Source of the DNA: Delphinapterus leucas | Taxonomy: Eukaryota > Chordata > Mammalia > Artiodactyla > Monodontidae | Direction of reading: 5' to 3' | Length of the DNA stretch: 64,000 nt | NCBI RefSeq assembly: GCF_002288925.2 | Contig: NW_022098050.1 | Span: 8,078,452 to 8,142,451 of the forward strand | Shown here: positions 48,350-60,565 of the stretch, piece after piece | Position numbering within the stretch: position 1 is the first letter of the stretch | How the letters are laid out: every line of letters begins with the position of its first letter | Notes under the pieces: generated by a model | What the model was told of the DNA's origin: nothing | Seen by the model: only the letters and a program-made list of their open reading frames with translations | Database searches by the model: none | Made by a program: the position numbers and the translations under genes

Positions 48350-48690
48350 ACATCATTAAAACAATAGAATCATTTAAAATGGTAACACCAAATGCTGGCA
48401 AGTGAGGTGAAAATGTTTGGTGGATTTTAAATTGCCACAAACATTTTGGAAAGTAATCCAGCAATATTTCAAAATTCATAACCTGTGACCAACTACTTTC
48501 TCTTTTCAAATTTGAGACTGCTCTGTAGTGCAAAAATTCCAAACCCGCACAATTGTCCTGTAGGAATACAACTGAGTAAATTATGGCACAGAACCTCATG
48601 AAAAACTATAATCATTAAGACTGTGTAACAACATGGAAAAGTTATTTTTATGTGACAAATCAAAATATAAAATATTCTATAACTACAAAA
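48350..48690 (+). mobile_element. Old L1 ORF2 fragment
   Basis: 'aatggtaacaccaaatgctg', 'gaaaatgtttggtggatttt' and 'acattttggaaagtaatcca' resemble the ORF2 C-terminal segment of old L1 ('...NAGKD...' region). It is diverged beyond any reading frame. The following 48700-50290 has no supported gene. Confidence 0.45.
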
Positions 48691-50294
48691 TTATTTAAAA
48701 TATGTATATGGATACCAGAAGGCAACACAGAAAAATGAAAGCAGTTGCTCTATTAGTATGGCCCGCGTACCAGAAAAAAAAAATAAGTTCAGGGTAGGAC
48801 TTGAACTCATACCACTGACTCCACTGGACAATTTTCTCATGGCCTGAAGCTGCATTAGAAAATAGGAAGTGCAGGTCTTTTGGGACCACTGGTGGCCTTT
48901 TCCTCTCTTTTTGACACCCTTCTTCCTACTGTCCCACATCTCAGGTGTATGCCCAGTGTTCTCGAATAGCTAAGGAAAGTATATATCACATGCAGTTAAT
49001 TCCCCCAGTAAATATGAAATGTCACGTTTCCACTCCCAAGAGGATTCACATTTTCAAAAAAAGGAAGTGTTTACAGAATACAACCACAAACCCAAATTCG
49101 TTCTAGATGCTGTAAGTTTCAAAGTACAAATACAAGGGAAAAGAAAACATGATAAAGTAATTTCTAACAGTGCATTTCAAAGATACTTGAGGGGCAGCAA
49201 GGAGAGTGGGTAGAAGAGACTTTCCTAGGGCACATGCAACAATGTCACAGGAACAGCCAGCGCTCCTGCTCTGAGGCAGTGTGTCTCACTCAGACTCTAC
49301 ACATATGCTATTTTTCTTCCTCCACTCCCCTGTCAGCTATGGCACCAGCAAATTTTATATCATTCTTCATGCTGAGTTTTTCTTTCTCCCAGTCACTTGT
49401 TCATAAATTTCCCTCACTGCATCATTGAAATCTGAGGCAACATTCCTGATAAATTCCTCATGCCCTTACCTCCTGTCATCCATAACATTATCGCCCTCTT
49501 TCCTAGGGATTCTCTTTATATTCAGCTCCAAAGATTCCGGTGAGTGTTTTCTCACTGTTCATCTTCTTACAAATGCAGGGGAAGAAAAAATTCAGGTTTC
49601 CAACTAATTGGATCATCTCCATGCATATTTAAGAAAGGGGGCAAGATGGTCAAGCTTGCTTTAAAGAAGTCTTCAAGGCATCTCTTCAGCTGTTTTTCTG
49701 AACTCCACTTCTCTGCTCTCTCTCATTAGCTCTCATTTCCTCCCCTGCTAAGCTGACGAGCCACGGTCAGGGAGAGGATGTGGGACAGGCTAAGTGCAAT
49801 TGCGAAGGAGATGTTCTCTGTAGCCATAGGAGTTGTTTCGGAAGCTTTTCCTCTGAAATAGTTTGGGAAACACAGAGAACACAATGCAGTCGTATAGCTT
49901 ATAGTAAATGTGTAACAAGTGTGGCCATAAATATTGATCTATTTATTCTCTGGCTAGGCATAATATGAACTTGCACAGCAGAGAAATACAGAGACCCGAT
50001 CATTTGAGTGGGGTGATACTCCTTATACCATTGGATTGGCCAGTGTGGAGGCTGGTCAAGTGTCTCCTGGTCACCCATGAGGAGCTGGCCCTAGGATGGA
50101 GCATCACCTCATCATCATCTGTGCTACTTCATTCTCCCTAACACTCTCCTTCCTTCCACTCCCCACCTCTAGTGGATGTTGTGATTTGTGCATGATCCAG
50201 ATCCCACTTGAAGACTGAGGACTTTCCCCCCAGCTGCTGTACATGTTGATGGTAGCCCTCTGCTTTCAGCCCCCCTGCAAGAACCACTAAGAGT

Positions 50295-50510
50295 GCCCTT
50301 ATCTAAGGTCATTCCCCCACTACCCACTCAATAACTGGCCAGTATAGGAGTATAAGGGCTTTGGTTGAGATTGCACTGCAGCCCAACTTCTCCCTCTGCC
50401 CAATCCTGCTTTCATCCTTCCCTGCATATAATAAATGCCCTGCACGTTAATCTCTGTTTTAGCCTGATTCCCAAAGAATTCAACCTGTAATACCACTCTA
50501 GGTGTTTCAA
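50295..50510 (+). mobile_element. Ancient LTR 3' part, plus (unresolved family)
   Basis: 'cccaacttctccctctgccc', then an AATAAA at 50431 and 'gcacgttaatctctgtttta' to 'aattcaacctgtaata'. Similar text recurs near 51720-51860 and 55420-55560 in the same orientation. The AATAAA followed by a conserved end suggests LTR R/U5 sequence. Confidence 0.5.
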
Positions 50511-51579
50511 GCAGAAAAAAGATTTCATACATGGAATTAAGCTACAAAAGTGCTGGGTAGACTGAAGAGCAAAACGGGGAAGGTGGTGTTCTCCAGAGGT
50601 CAGGAAGAAGCTTCTACTGCCCAGGTATGTGCCCAATGCTGTGTTGACTAGTCTAGAGAAGAGGTCACATATGGAGCACTTGCTGAAATGAGAGTCAATG
50701 CCCAGTTAACTGTGTGATGATCCACAGCCATTCTCCACGACTATGATGCCTTCTGCATATAAGTGGGAGTATAACGGAAATCATCTTTCTCATCATCCTT
50801 CAAATTTTTCACAGTGACACCAATATTTGCAGTTACCCGAAGAAAGGAATACTACTTTTGGCTTATTATCCTGGTAGGGGATGGAAATTCCAGGGGTTTT
50901 CACTAGGCCCTTCCTACTGCAGTGGCTCTCACTTTCTGAGCACAGGAGCCAATGAGGGGATTCTGCCAGTTGCTCAGTATCTCTACCCTAGCCATGATTC
51001 CCAAACTGGGGAAATAATCATAGTCTTAGCCTAAAACTCTATTAGTCATCTAACCTCTGGCCACCACTCTGATTGCAGGCCACAGCAGCATTTGAGAACT
51101 CCAGGATTAGCACTAAGCCTCTACGGGTCATCCTTGATGTGGCTATTTCCCATTCCCCAGTCCATGTTCACTCTGATAAACGGCTCCAAGTCTTTGGGAG
51201 GAAGGTGTAGAGGCAAATTTACAGCATGTGCTGTAAATGTCACAAGGATCCTCCTTTCAAGGGACCCAATACCCCTTTATTCAAGGGGCTCTGTCTCTCT
51301 GACCTGGCTTAGGTCTGGGAACAGTGTGAGAAGCGATGATTTTCACTGTCATAATTCAAGTGTGGTCTCTCTTTACTAGATTTAGGTTTTTTCCCCCCAA
51401 ATCATATAGGTCCTATAATATTTCAGTAGGTGGGTACTTTGGGGCACCTCTCAAAAGCCCAGACTTTTAAGACCGAAGCGCTTATTTCCCCAGATATTGA
51501 GCGTATTAGCAGCCAACAGCTTGCAGTGAAATCCCTCTTTGGAGCTTGCGTGGGCCTGAAGAGATAGATGCGTTGCCCC

Positions 51580-51865
51580 AAATCATGTCTGTACCCAATG
51601 ACTGGTTAGTGCAGGGGCATAAAGGCCAGATACCTTTGCTCCAAACATGAACTCTCTGCAGGTCCATCTCAGGTTCAAAGCTCATCGCAGGATCAGCTGT
51701 AGCCTCTTTTGTGACTGCATCGAAGTTTAACTTCATCTTCTGCCCAATCCTCCTTCCTTCACTTCTCCATGGGTGTTAATCCCAAAAAACACTCCCCAAT
51801 AAAATTTCACAATACAAACCTTGTCTCAGAGTTTGGTCCTGAAGAAGCTGAACTCTGACAACAGG
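51580..51865 (+). mobile_element. Ancient LTR 3' part, plus (same family)
   Basis: 'cttctgcccaatcctccttc', AATAAA near 51799, then 'ttgtctcagagtttggtcct' and 'gctgaactctgacaaca'. The minus 76-codon frame at 51506-51736 is its shadow. Confidence 0.5.
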
Positions 51866-53985
51866 CTAATAACTTGTTTCAGTCTTAGGGACACTGAGAT
51901 CAATTAGGCACCCCCGAAGATGCCCACATGACATGAAGAAACTTTCTGATTGCCACTCTTGCTCTGCTGCCTAGGACAGTAATTGCCCCTACTCTGGCTC
52001 CTCATCTGAATGTAAAACCTAAGGACTTTGGGGCCTGAACACATTTATACACAAGGCATCGTGCTTCAGGATTAAGCATATATTTGTGGTAAGATATTTT
52101 TCTGCCATGAATGCCATTTCTTTTTCTAATTAATCAGGTTAATTAGATTCCACTTATATGATTTAAAAAGAGACAGATCTTCAACAAAACATCCATTTTC
52201 TAATCACCACTTGAAGCAGGGTAATTCTTGTCCATTCCTCTGCTTGAAGTTGGGAATTCCTTCTTAGTTTATAGTAGGGAAAAAAATCCCCTAGCCCAAT
52301 GCAAAACAAAATTATGTAAAAGCAGACAGAGCTCTTACCTCCCCCAATTCATTTGCAATTCTAATGTTCAGTCATATATATTTTAGGCACTCATGTATGA
52401 TGAAGCTGTTTATTTTCCAGAGTCAAATGTGGCATGATTATTTTTTTCCCCTTCTCTCTTATTCATTCTCTCAGGGAATGAGAGAAATCAAACAGTCTAG
52501 TTCACCGTCAACTTAACTCTCACATTTTCTTTGCAGTGATTGCAAGATCTTCTCAAAAGTAAAATTTACTATAACAACAAGGCACTTCTCACTGTTTTCT
52601 CCAGCTTTAATAGTGTTAAGATATTAACAAGTACAATGAATACAATGATGATATTGATGAGCTCTCATTTGTATAAATATATCAAAAAGGATAAGTAAAG
52701 TTCAGTTAGTCTTGGAAAATCCAACTCCCAATATGAATAAATAAAATCTGTTAATGTAGAGCTGGTTATTACGGGTAGTATGTTGTTTAAAGACTGCTCT
52801 CCTAGAAAATGTATAATTGAAGATGCTAAGAGTCAGATACTCAAAATCCATCAAGAAAATGTCTGCATTACTAAATTTTCATAGGTGCCTTAGAACACTC
52901 TAATTACATAGCAAACACCATGGCTTTGTATTGAAAACAACTTGCCAAGTCATTTCAAAGTGGTAGAGCTAATACTGTTTTGTCTGAAGAAAGAATGTTG
53001 GAGAATGACTCTCTGCCATTTTCTTGTAATTAATGAACAGGTCCCCAGCCTCCCTGTGGCCCAGAGAGCAGAAATACAACCCAAGTTGTACCTTCTTGTC
53101 TAACAGCAAGGAGAAGAAAAAAAAATGTATGGCACAGGGGCACTCTTCACTGCAGTCTCTACAGAGTGACCCAGACCTGTGCACAGAATGAACCTTTCAT
53201 GAGATTAACTAAATAACATACCTGATATTCTTAAAAGGTAAATTTGTATTATGTTTATAGATGTGAAAATTGAAAAACCTTGTTCACCTAGATAAGTAAA
53301 CAAGTAGAAATCATTTAATCCACTCCACTCCCAATTATATGCTGAAAGTCCAATAGTAGTTATAGCACCAGAAATCATTTTTAATGATGTATCAGTTGAT
53401 AACCTAATGAGGTCCTTATTCAAATCACTTGAAAAGAAGGAATTAGAAAGCATATGATTTACAAATAGATTTGTTACCCAGTCTACTCAGTCACTCACTT
53501 TCTCATTTTCTGGGGAGTATGTTAAAAACACTTCACTAAAACTTATAACATGGCAATTTACTATTCCTGTTACTCTTCCACTTAGAGGCACCTTGTGTAA
53601 TATCATATAGCCAGAAAGGGTTGGGAAAGTTGAAATAAGTTTTTATATACTGCTTTTATATTATCATGTAAATTAAATGCTGTTTTCACCAAAATCTTGA
53701 AGCTGAAAACAGACACCACGACATTGATGAATGAAATGTCTCATCTTCTCGTTATTAGGAATGTTTAAAATACAGAGATAATAAGCTTGGTAAAAGATTG
53801 GTGTTTCCCATTATGCTTTGATTTTTTTTGAATTTTCATATTTTCAGAAAGACAAAGTATGAAGCCTTGTTATAAATTGTCAGGTAGATGAAATAAGGCA
53901 TATCATCTTCATTTTTCTCCTGTATGCTTCTTGTGAAGTCCTGGCAGAATAATGGTACTATTCCCTACAGAGGCAACCTCGATAA
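51866..53985. other. Span without a supported gene
   Basis: AT-rich DNA. Frames such as 52969-53184 and 53205-53453 (minus) have no recognisable domain. I see no clear repeat or RNA gene. Confidence 0.4.
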
Positions 53986-53989
53986 TGCA

Positions 53990-54330
53990 TCCTTAGGTTT
54001 TGGCCTTGTCCCCAGAAGCAGATCCTGAGATGAAGATTCTTATGTGAGTGACTTATTAAGGAAATAGGTGTTCCCAGAAGAAAGCAGTCAGGGAGTGAGG
54101 AAAGCAGAGCAGAGCTGAAGAAGAAACACACCAAGAGTGGGATTTCAGGTGAATCCCAGCCTTGGGGAATTCTAGAGTGTAAATCACACCACAGTTTTTC
54201 CCACCTCAAGGCAGGGAGCTGGGCTTTCCCACTCCTTGTACCAGTCAGCCACTGGCTATGGGCCACCGTGGGACATGGGGGATGGAGGGACATAAATTCC
54301 CAGGCACCCCTGGCTCTCAGTGTCTCCAGA
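53990..54330 (-). mobile_element. Ancient LTR, minus (LTR33-like?)
   Basis: 'ccttgtccccagaagcagat', 'cctgagatgaagattcttat' and 'gacttattaaggaaataggt' match the minus family at 4141 and 60020. A 155-codon minus frame (53958-54425) covers it; it shows no domain and I do not accept it as a gene. Confidence 0.5.
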
Positions 54331-54399
54331 TAAGGCAACTCTAATAGTTCAAGGGTACTTCTATAAAGAAGGCTGCAGCTATGAGTCAATGAGAGCAAA

Positions 54400-54612
54400 T
54401 CACACAGAGGCTGGGGTTTGGGCAAACAGTGGGGAGCAAGGCAATAGCAGTGACATCATCTACTCCATCTTCAATCAGCTTATTCTCCTTTCCGGTCTCA
54501 CTCTCCGTATGCCTTCAGTCTTGCTTCCTGAGATCACATCCCAAATAAACTACTTGCACCAAAGGCCTTGTCTTAGGTTCTGCTCTCAAGGTCACACTAA
54601 TGAGTTTCTTCT
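54400..54612 (+). mobile_element. Ancient LTR 3' part, plus, inverted to its neighbour
   Basis: 'cacatcccaaataaactact tgcacc', 'ggccttgtcttaggttctgc' at 54541-54585. The reverse complement resembles the start of 53990-54330, so the two form a head-to-head pair. Confidence 0.5.
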
Positions 54613-55109
54613 CCTCTTAGGAGGAACAGCTTTCGGGCTCTTCCTCAAACCAAGAAGAACTTCCTCCGCACCTACAGGCGTTTGGAGCAGAGCTTCTCTC
54701 TTCAAAGTTGATTTTCTTTATTGAGTACCATTGAACCATTTACCTCACTACATACAGAGTAAGCAACTGTTTTGTATAATTAGCATTACATGAGTGCTAT
54801 TTCCACTGGCAGGAATCTCCCCAGCAGGAGGGAACTCAAAGTTTCCCAATCCAGCTTGCCATAATTTGCTGTATTTATTTTTGGTAATTCTACATCAGTG
54901 CCTTGTGCTGATGTAATAGAAGCCCTGTGCCCTGTGCCAAGTTAACAGAAGCAGAGAAATGTGTCATCAAACTGGCCAATCTTCCTGATTGTACTCCTTG
55001 GATGCACAGCTATTCTACTCCAGCTTTCCTCACCTTAGTCCTTCCTTCTTTGTTTCACTCTCAAAACCTAGGCACTGAGTTGAGATTACTCTCACTTATT
55101 CTTAAAAAC

Positions 55110-55375
55110 ACTACTTGAAGAGACAAGTGACAGACTTAAGAAAATATGTGCAAAACACACACCTGATAAAAAAGACTTGCCCTCAAAATTCAACAATAAG
55201 AAGACAAACAATCTAATTTTTGAACAACAGGCAGAAGATTTGAACAGACACTTCACCAAAATGATACAGGTGACAAATACATACATAAAAAGATGCTCAA
55301 CATCATTAGTCATTGGGGAAATGCAAATTAAAACTACAATGAGATACAGACTCTCTTAGATTGGCTAGAGATTCT
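55110..55375 (+). mobile_element. Old L1 ORF2 C-terminal fragment
   Basis: 'acaggcagaagatttgaaca gacacttcacc', 'agatgctcaacatcattagt' and 'atgcaaattaaaactacaat' correspond to the AEDLNRHF ... CSTSLVI ... MQIKTTMRY region of L1 ORF2; 60 codons (55177-55359) remain open by chance. No L1 ends are visible, so it is an internal relic. Confidence 0.85.
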
Positions 55376-55389
55376 ATCCATTTGTTTGA

Positions 55390-55565
55390 ACGGCTTATTG
55401 AAGCTATATTGCAGCTCAACTTCTCCCTCTGCCCAATCCTAATTCCTTCCCTTTCTCCATAAATGTTGACACCAAGGGTATTTCCCAAGACACCTTCTGT
55501 AGACTTAACTTCCTCTTCAAATCTGCTTCTCAGGAAACCCAACCTGTGACAACTCTCCTGTCTGG
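55390..55565 (+). mobile_element. Ancient LTR 3' part, plus
   Basis: 'cagctcaacttctccctctg', 'cccaatcctaattccttccc', 'atctgcttctcaggaaaccc aacctgtgacaac' resembles 50295-50510. The end is GGAAACCCAACCTGTGACAA. Confidence 0.5.
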
Positions 55566-55852
55566 TTTCCTCTTTGAAGCCCCTGGGATTTTTGCTCAGC
55601 ACTACATGGGAGAATCTCCTATATGAGGAAGTCAAAGAGAGACTGCGCCCCTTGCTTTTAAAATAAGATCTAAGTCTCTGGAGAGCTAAGGAATGTTCCT
55701 TCAGGGAGTAAAGACAGGGTGCCATCCAAAGGAATTCAGAGTTACCTTCTGGTCAGCCAAGGCTCTCAGGAGTACTTAAAATTTCATTCCACTCCAAATG
55801 TCTAGTTCCATGCCCAGACTCTTCTCCTAAGCACCTGGATTGCTCTGTGTAA

Positions 55853-56775
55853 GAGGTTGGGTCCACTGGGGAGCAGACTTTGAGATGAATACTTGTGTGC
55901 AGGAAGTTTACTAGGTAGTGCTCTTAGGATGGACACCTGTGTGGAAGTGAACGCAGCAGGACCGGGCAGAAAGAGAAATTGGACTGTAATGCAGCCACCA
56001 AAAAAAAAGGTGTGGTAGGCAGAATAGTGACCCCTCCCTAAAGACAGCCATGTCCTAATCCCTGTAACTTGTGAATCCGTTCCTTAGATGCCAAAAGGGA
56101 CTCTTCGCATAAGTTAAGGATCCTGCGATGGGGAGTTCATCCTGGATTATCCAAATGGGCCCAATATAATCACAAGGATTCTTATAAGAAATAGAAGGAG
56201 GCAGGAGGGTCAGAATCAGAGAGAGAAGAAGTAATGATGGAAGTGGAGGACAGAGAGGAGAGAAGATGCTATGCTGCTGGCTTTGAAGAAGAAAGAAGTG
56301 GTCATGAGCCAAAGGATAGAGGTGGCTTCTAGAAAGTGGAAAAGGCAAGGGAATGGATTCTCCCCAAGATCCTACAGAAGTAATGCAGCTCTGCTGACAC
56401 CTTATTTTTATCCCAATAAGATCCATTTCAGACTCCTGACCTCCAGAACTGTAAGATAACAAATTTGTGTTGTATGAAACCCCGTAAGTCTATAGTAATT
56501 TGTTACAGCCAGTAATAGAGAACTCATACAAAAGGCCTCAGCCAATTCCATGGGGAGCTCTGAAGCTGAAATGGCCTTTCAGACTTGTCCCAAGTTAGGT
56601 TTATGGACTGGGCATTTATACCTGCAAATAAACCACCCACTGGATGCAGACTGTTCTCCAGAAAACAGCGTGACCTTGAGCAAGGAAGTTTTTTCAACCA
56701 AGGGCAATTCCCAGAGAGGGCTCATAGCGCTCCCAGAGGCTGAGGCAATAAGTGCTTAAGTCTTGGAAGGATGAG
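55853..56775 (-). mobile_element. Ancient LTR, minus, split by an MLT1 insertion
   Basis: Left part 55853-56010 ('gaggttgggtccactgggga gcagac', 'aggaagtttactaggtagtg') and right part 56531-56775 ('cctttcagacttgtcccaag', 'atttatacctgcaaataaac'). The MLT1 LTR at 56011-56530 sits between them. Confidence 0.6.
56005..56536 (+). mobile_element. MLT1C-like LTR with TSD
   Basis: Body 56011-56530: TGTGGTAGGCAGAATAGTGA start, 'gatggggagttcatcctgga', 'gctatgctgctggctttgaa', 'tccagaactgtaagataaca', ACTCATACA end. AAAAGG is at 56005-56010 and 56531-56536. The 135-codon minus frame (56055-56462) and the plus frame 56271-56459 are shadows. Confidence 0.9.
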
Positions 56776-57524
56776 AAGGTGGATCTCCGCAGCATACTAC
56801 AGAATCCAACGTACTCTGAAAATCTATGTATTATCCCCATCCTCACCTCCAGTTCTTGCAGTACTGATATGTAGCCCCAGGAGGGAAAACAGCTTCAGTT
56901 AGATGTGCTGTTACCAAGCAAATTAAACTCGTGTATCCTGTTCTTACTTCAGCATTCTTGAGCTTTCTTGGTTTTTTGGTGGGGTGGGGGGAGAAGGGCG
57001 ACAGCTCCATTTATGTTCTGTATGCCTCAGTTCCCTTGGGTCTCTAAAGTTAAGAAAAGCTTCAGAGAGCAGATTTTCCCAGAAACTACTCAAGGAGCAA
57101 GATCAATACAATCATTCTGAAACATGCTAAAAGTAAAAAAGAGATACTGTTTAGCTGAGAACTCTAGAGGGAAATTGAGGAATTCATTTTAAGAAACACA
57201 TTTCTGAAGATCAGGTCTTTGAAGAACACACAAAATGATGCAATTCTAATTTCACACATGTTGTCAATGTCATTTGTTGAACTATTATGAAAAACTGTTA
57301 AGTGAATGTTTAAAGGGGGTAAAGAGTGAATTTGTTTTCAATACGGCGAGAGTTACATTTTGGGCATTTTTTCGCTACAATCTGCTATTGCTTGATTCTT
57401 AGAACATAAAAATACAATTATTCCTTTGCATATACCACTTTCTAATATAGATACTCAAATCCTGTATCGAGTGTGAAATATTTCCATTTCCACACGTTCA
57501 GACTTTCATTACACCTTGCTTGAA

Positions 57525-57995
57525 CTAATTAGACAGTCTCCCTCACTTGTCCCTCTGCTACCAGTCACCACTTCAATCCACTCAGCACACTGTAGCCAGA
57601 TTAATCTTTCTGAACAACATCCTTGATTATGCCATGCTTTTATTCAAACCCGTTTAGCATCTTATCAATGTCAGACTAGTTGTAAAGTCTTCCCCTTGGT
57701 ATTCAAAGCCCTTCATATGTTGGCCCCAAGATACCTTTTCAGATTTCCCACTTAACCAACCATTACCATACCTATGCCATGATCCCAGCCAAATTGTAAC
57801 GCTTCTTGTTCTCTGAAAATTTTGTACTGGCCTGCTTTTGTTACTGCTCTTCCTTCGACCTGGAGCACTTTATCCACTCTTGGTAGCTTAAATCTTATAA
57901 TCTGACAAAGCAAATGTTACAAACCACCACGTAAAGCCTTTGCTGATTCAACTAAGTAGATGTGATCTCTCCCACTTCCCATTCTCCATAAGACT
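57525..57995 (+). mobile_element. L2 LINE 3' fragment
   Basis: Diverged but ordered L2-like text: 'actgtagccagattaatctt', 'tatgccatgcttttattcaa', 'gtaaagtcttccccttggta', 'aagcccttcatatgttggcc', 'ccagccaaattgtaacgctt', 'actgctcttccttcgacctg'. No open frame. Sequence before it (56780-57520) shows nothing assignable. Confidence 0.65.
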
Positions 57996-58594
57996 CCTGT
58001 TCTAGGTGGACATTATTTGGATTGCAGGTAATAGAAACCTACTCAAATGGTTTAAAGAAAAGGGCGAATTTATCTGAAATATAAGGGGGTATCATAAAAT
58101 CTAAAGTCCCAAATGGCAGCCACAGCTCATGAGAATCAAGAGAAAAACTAACCCAGAGAAGCAAAACAGATTGCTATGAAAAAGATGAAATTAGTTCTTA
58201 GAAATTAAAAATGTGATTTATAGCAATAAAAATAAATGGGTTGAAAAGCAGAATGGACACAGTTGACGAAATTATCTGAGAGAATCACTCTACTCCATCT
58301 TCCAGTACGCTAATTAATTCAGCAAAAAGATATTGGAGAGTGAAGACAGAAAATGAAAGTAGATTAAAGGGGAGGTAGGTCACAGATATTGAAATTCTAG
58401 CTGTTGATAGAAAAACATTAATTTATAACCAAAAAACATTTCAACTTAATAGCAAGCACTAGCATGGATAGAAGATGAACAGCTTCCAAAATATTAGAAG
58501 TAGTGGAGGGCAAATGGTGGGGAGAGTAAGGAATACAGGAATCTTGTTTGCTCATTTCCTTTAAGTTTTGCCAAAACAATAGATGGCAAGGGAT

Positions 58595-58850
58595 CTTATT
58601 TTTGTTTTAATTTGCATTTATGCTTTACTAGTGAGGTTACTCATCTTTTCATACGTTTGTTGGGTTATTCACATTTCTTCTGTAAGCTGCCTGTATATAT
58701 ACTTTGCCCATACACCTACTGGGTTCTTTACCTTTTTTATTGATTTATAGTACTCTTCATATGTTACAAAGATTAAAACTTTGTCTAATAGACTGTATTT
58801 GTTTCTTGTCTTTAAGCTTTCTCTTTTTTTTGCCATAACACATTTTTAAT
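58595..58850 (-). mobile_element. Old L1 fragment, antisense
   Basis: 'tttaatttgcatttatgctt', 'agtgaggttactcatctttt', 'tgtaagctgcctgtatatat' and 'ctttgcccatacacctactg' are the familiar antisense of L1 ORF2 C-terminal sequence. 58000-58590 shows no supported feature. Confidence 0.65.
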
Positions 58851-59039
58851 TATTTAGAAGAAATGTGCTAGAGGAAGACATAGGTGAAGGCTCTCATGAT
58901 ATTGGGGTTGGAAAGTCAGTTTTTCTTCCTCTATTATTTCTTTTCTTAAAGAAAAAAATAGAAACAGGAAAATATTAACATCTAACTAGACAATAATTTT
59001 AAAATTCTACATGGAAAACAATGAAGCTGACACCATAAA

Positions 59040-59290
59040 AGGAATGTGATGCTCACTAGACACCAGGTACAATTCTAAGTGCTTCATACAGATTAACTCA
59101 TTCAATCAGCACAGCTATTTTATCAGGTATTATCATCTTCTTCATTTAACAAACAAGGAAACTGAGGCACTGAGAGGTTAAGTACCTTCCCAAGGCCACA
59201 GAGCAGGTAAATGGAAAAAAGAAGATTTGAACCTAAGCAATCTAGTTCCATGGCCCATGCTTTAAAGCCCTGTGCTATAATTCTATCTCT
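59040..59290 (-). repeat. MIR SINE
   Basis: 'tctaagtgcttcatacagat taactcattcaatc', 'aaggaaactgaggcactgag', 'gtaccttcccaaggccacag' and 'atttgaacctaagcaatcta' give a nearly complete reverse-complement MIR. The 68-codon plus frame at 59211-59417 overlaps it. Confidence 0.88.
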
Positions 59291-59725
59291 CAGACAAACT
59301 CTACAGAAAAATAACGTTCCAGAGCTTAAGGAAGTTAGATGTGGACATATTTTTCACTGTCACCTGGGTACTGACCCTGCTTTCTTCCCTATGATGCTGC
59401 TGTCCTCAAAATGCTGAACATGGCTCAAGAACCAGGAGAGTCCAATGCCTGTGAAAACTGCTATAAAGTGAACTGCACATATTCTTGGTGTATGTTCTTC
59501 CAGAATAGTTATGTAAAGCACAGTACAAAAGGTTTGTAGCATAGCAACAAATGAGCTGTTTTGTCAATTCCATACCCTATCAGGGCACCCAGCTGCCTCT
59601 GACAGTCTTTGTGCAAGTCCAAACCAAGATATGCTACATCTGTCCCTTCTCTGTGCAGTACCACACTTCCATTAAGCTCTGAATCCTAGATATATACACT
59701 GGGCATCATAGAAAGAGTGAGTGAA

Positions 59726-59748
59726 TGTGTGTGTGTGTGTGTGTGTGT
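59726..59748 (+). repeat. (TG)n microsatellite
   Basis: About eleven TG units in otherwise unassigned DNA. Confidence 0.9.
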
Positions 59749-60019
59749 AAGTAAATGTGACAGGACAGAAAAAAGTGATTAAAAAAGGAAACAAAAAGGA
59801 CGTTAAACATACCCCAATTCACACAATCAGAACAACCCTATATCCCCTGGTCTGTGTAAAAAACAAATAATAACAACAAAAAACCCAAGTCCTGTTGTGA
59901 ATCATAAACCTGCATTTAATGGAATAAATAATAAATGTAATATCCTGAGTCAGTCATGGTCCCAGCAGGAAACAGATGGTACACTCAAATTAGGATGATT
60001 TAAAGAGGGAATGTTACAG

Positions 60020-60445
60020 GTAATATCCCCCGAGAGGCAGACTGAGATGGAGATTAGCAAATAGGAAGTTTATTGTGAAGTGTTCTGAGAATTAAAACTT
60101 GGGGAAGAAAAGGAAGCAGAATTGGGCAGAGAGAGAAGTTGAACTATGATGCCATCTCATCTAAGGTCTCAGCAGACTCTATCAGGAGCCCTGAAGCCGG
60201 GACAGTTCTTCAGAGTTGTCCAAAGTTTAGCAGAGGAGGTCAGGCCATTATGCCCCCTGCATTGGCCAATCACTGGCTATTGGCTGCCCACAGGAAAAGG
60301 CACACACTTGGGCAAGGCAGCTCCTTCAGGAGAAGGCAAGCCCCAGAGAGGAGAGGACTGATGCCTGAGGGCATCTAGTGGAGTAAGTCCTCCCATCCTG
60401 AAGAAGGATCTTGGCAACACAGCACATCAGCTACTACAGGGTTTC
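60020..60445 (-). mobile_element. Ancient LTR, minus (LTR33-like?)
   Basis: 'cgagaggcagactgagatgg', 'aggaagtttattgtgaagtg', 'gagagagaagttgaactatg', 'ggccaatcactggctattgg'. It follows the same order as 55853-56775. Two overlapping plus frames (60139-60378, 60146-60361) lie over it and are in different phases, so neither is convincing. Confidence 0.55.
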
Positions 60446-60565
60446 TTAAAGAAACTATTTCCCAAAGTACATGCAGGGTATATGAAAAATCCAACGGAAA
60501 ATTCTCAGATAACTTCACTCATACAAAGAGATACGAAGCGTTGCAGCTCTCAAATGAGAGACTGA

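Noticed and set aside
53958..54425. 155-codon minus-strand open frame
   Set aside because: It covers an ancient LTR and has no recognisable domain or splice context.
55306..55725. 139-codon minus-strand open frame
   Set aside because: It spans old L1, an LTR fragment and unassigned DNA, so a single gene is unlikely.
56055..56462. 135-codon minus-strand open frame
   Set aside because: It lies wholly inside, and antisense to, the MLT1C-like LTR.
60139..60378. Two overlapping plus-strand frames of 71 and 79 codons
   Set aside because: They read different phases of the same ancient LTR and neither shows a domain.
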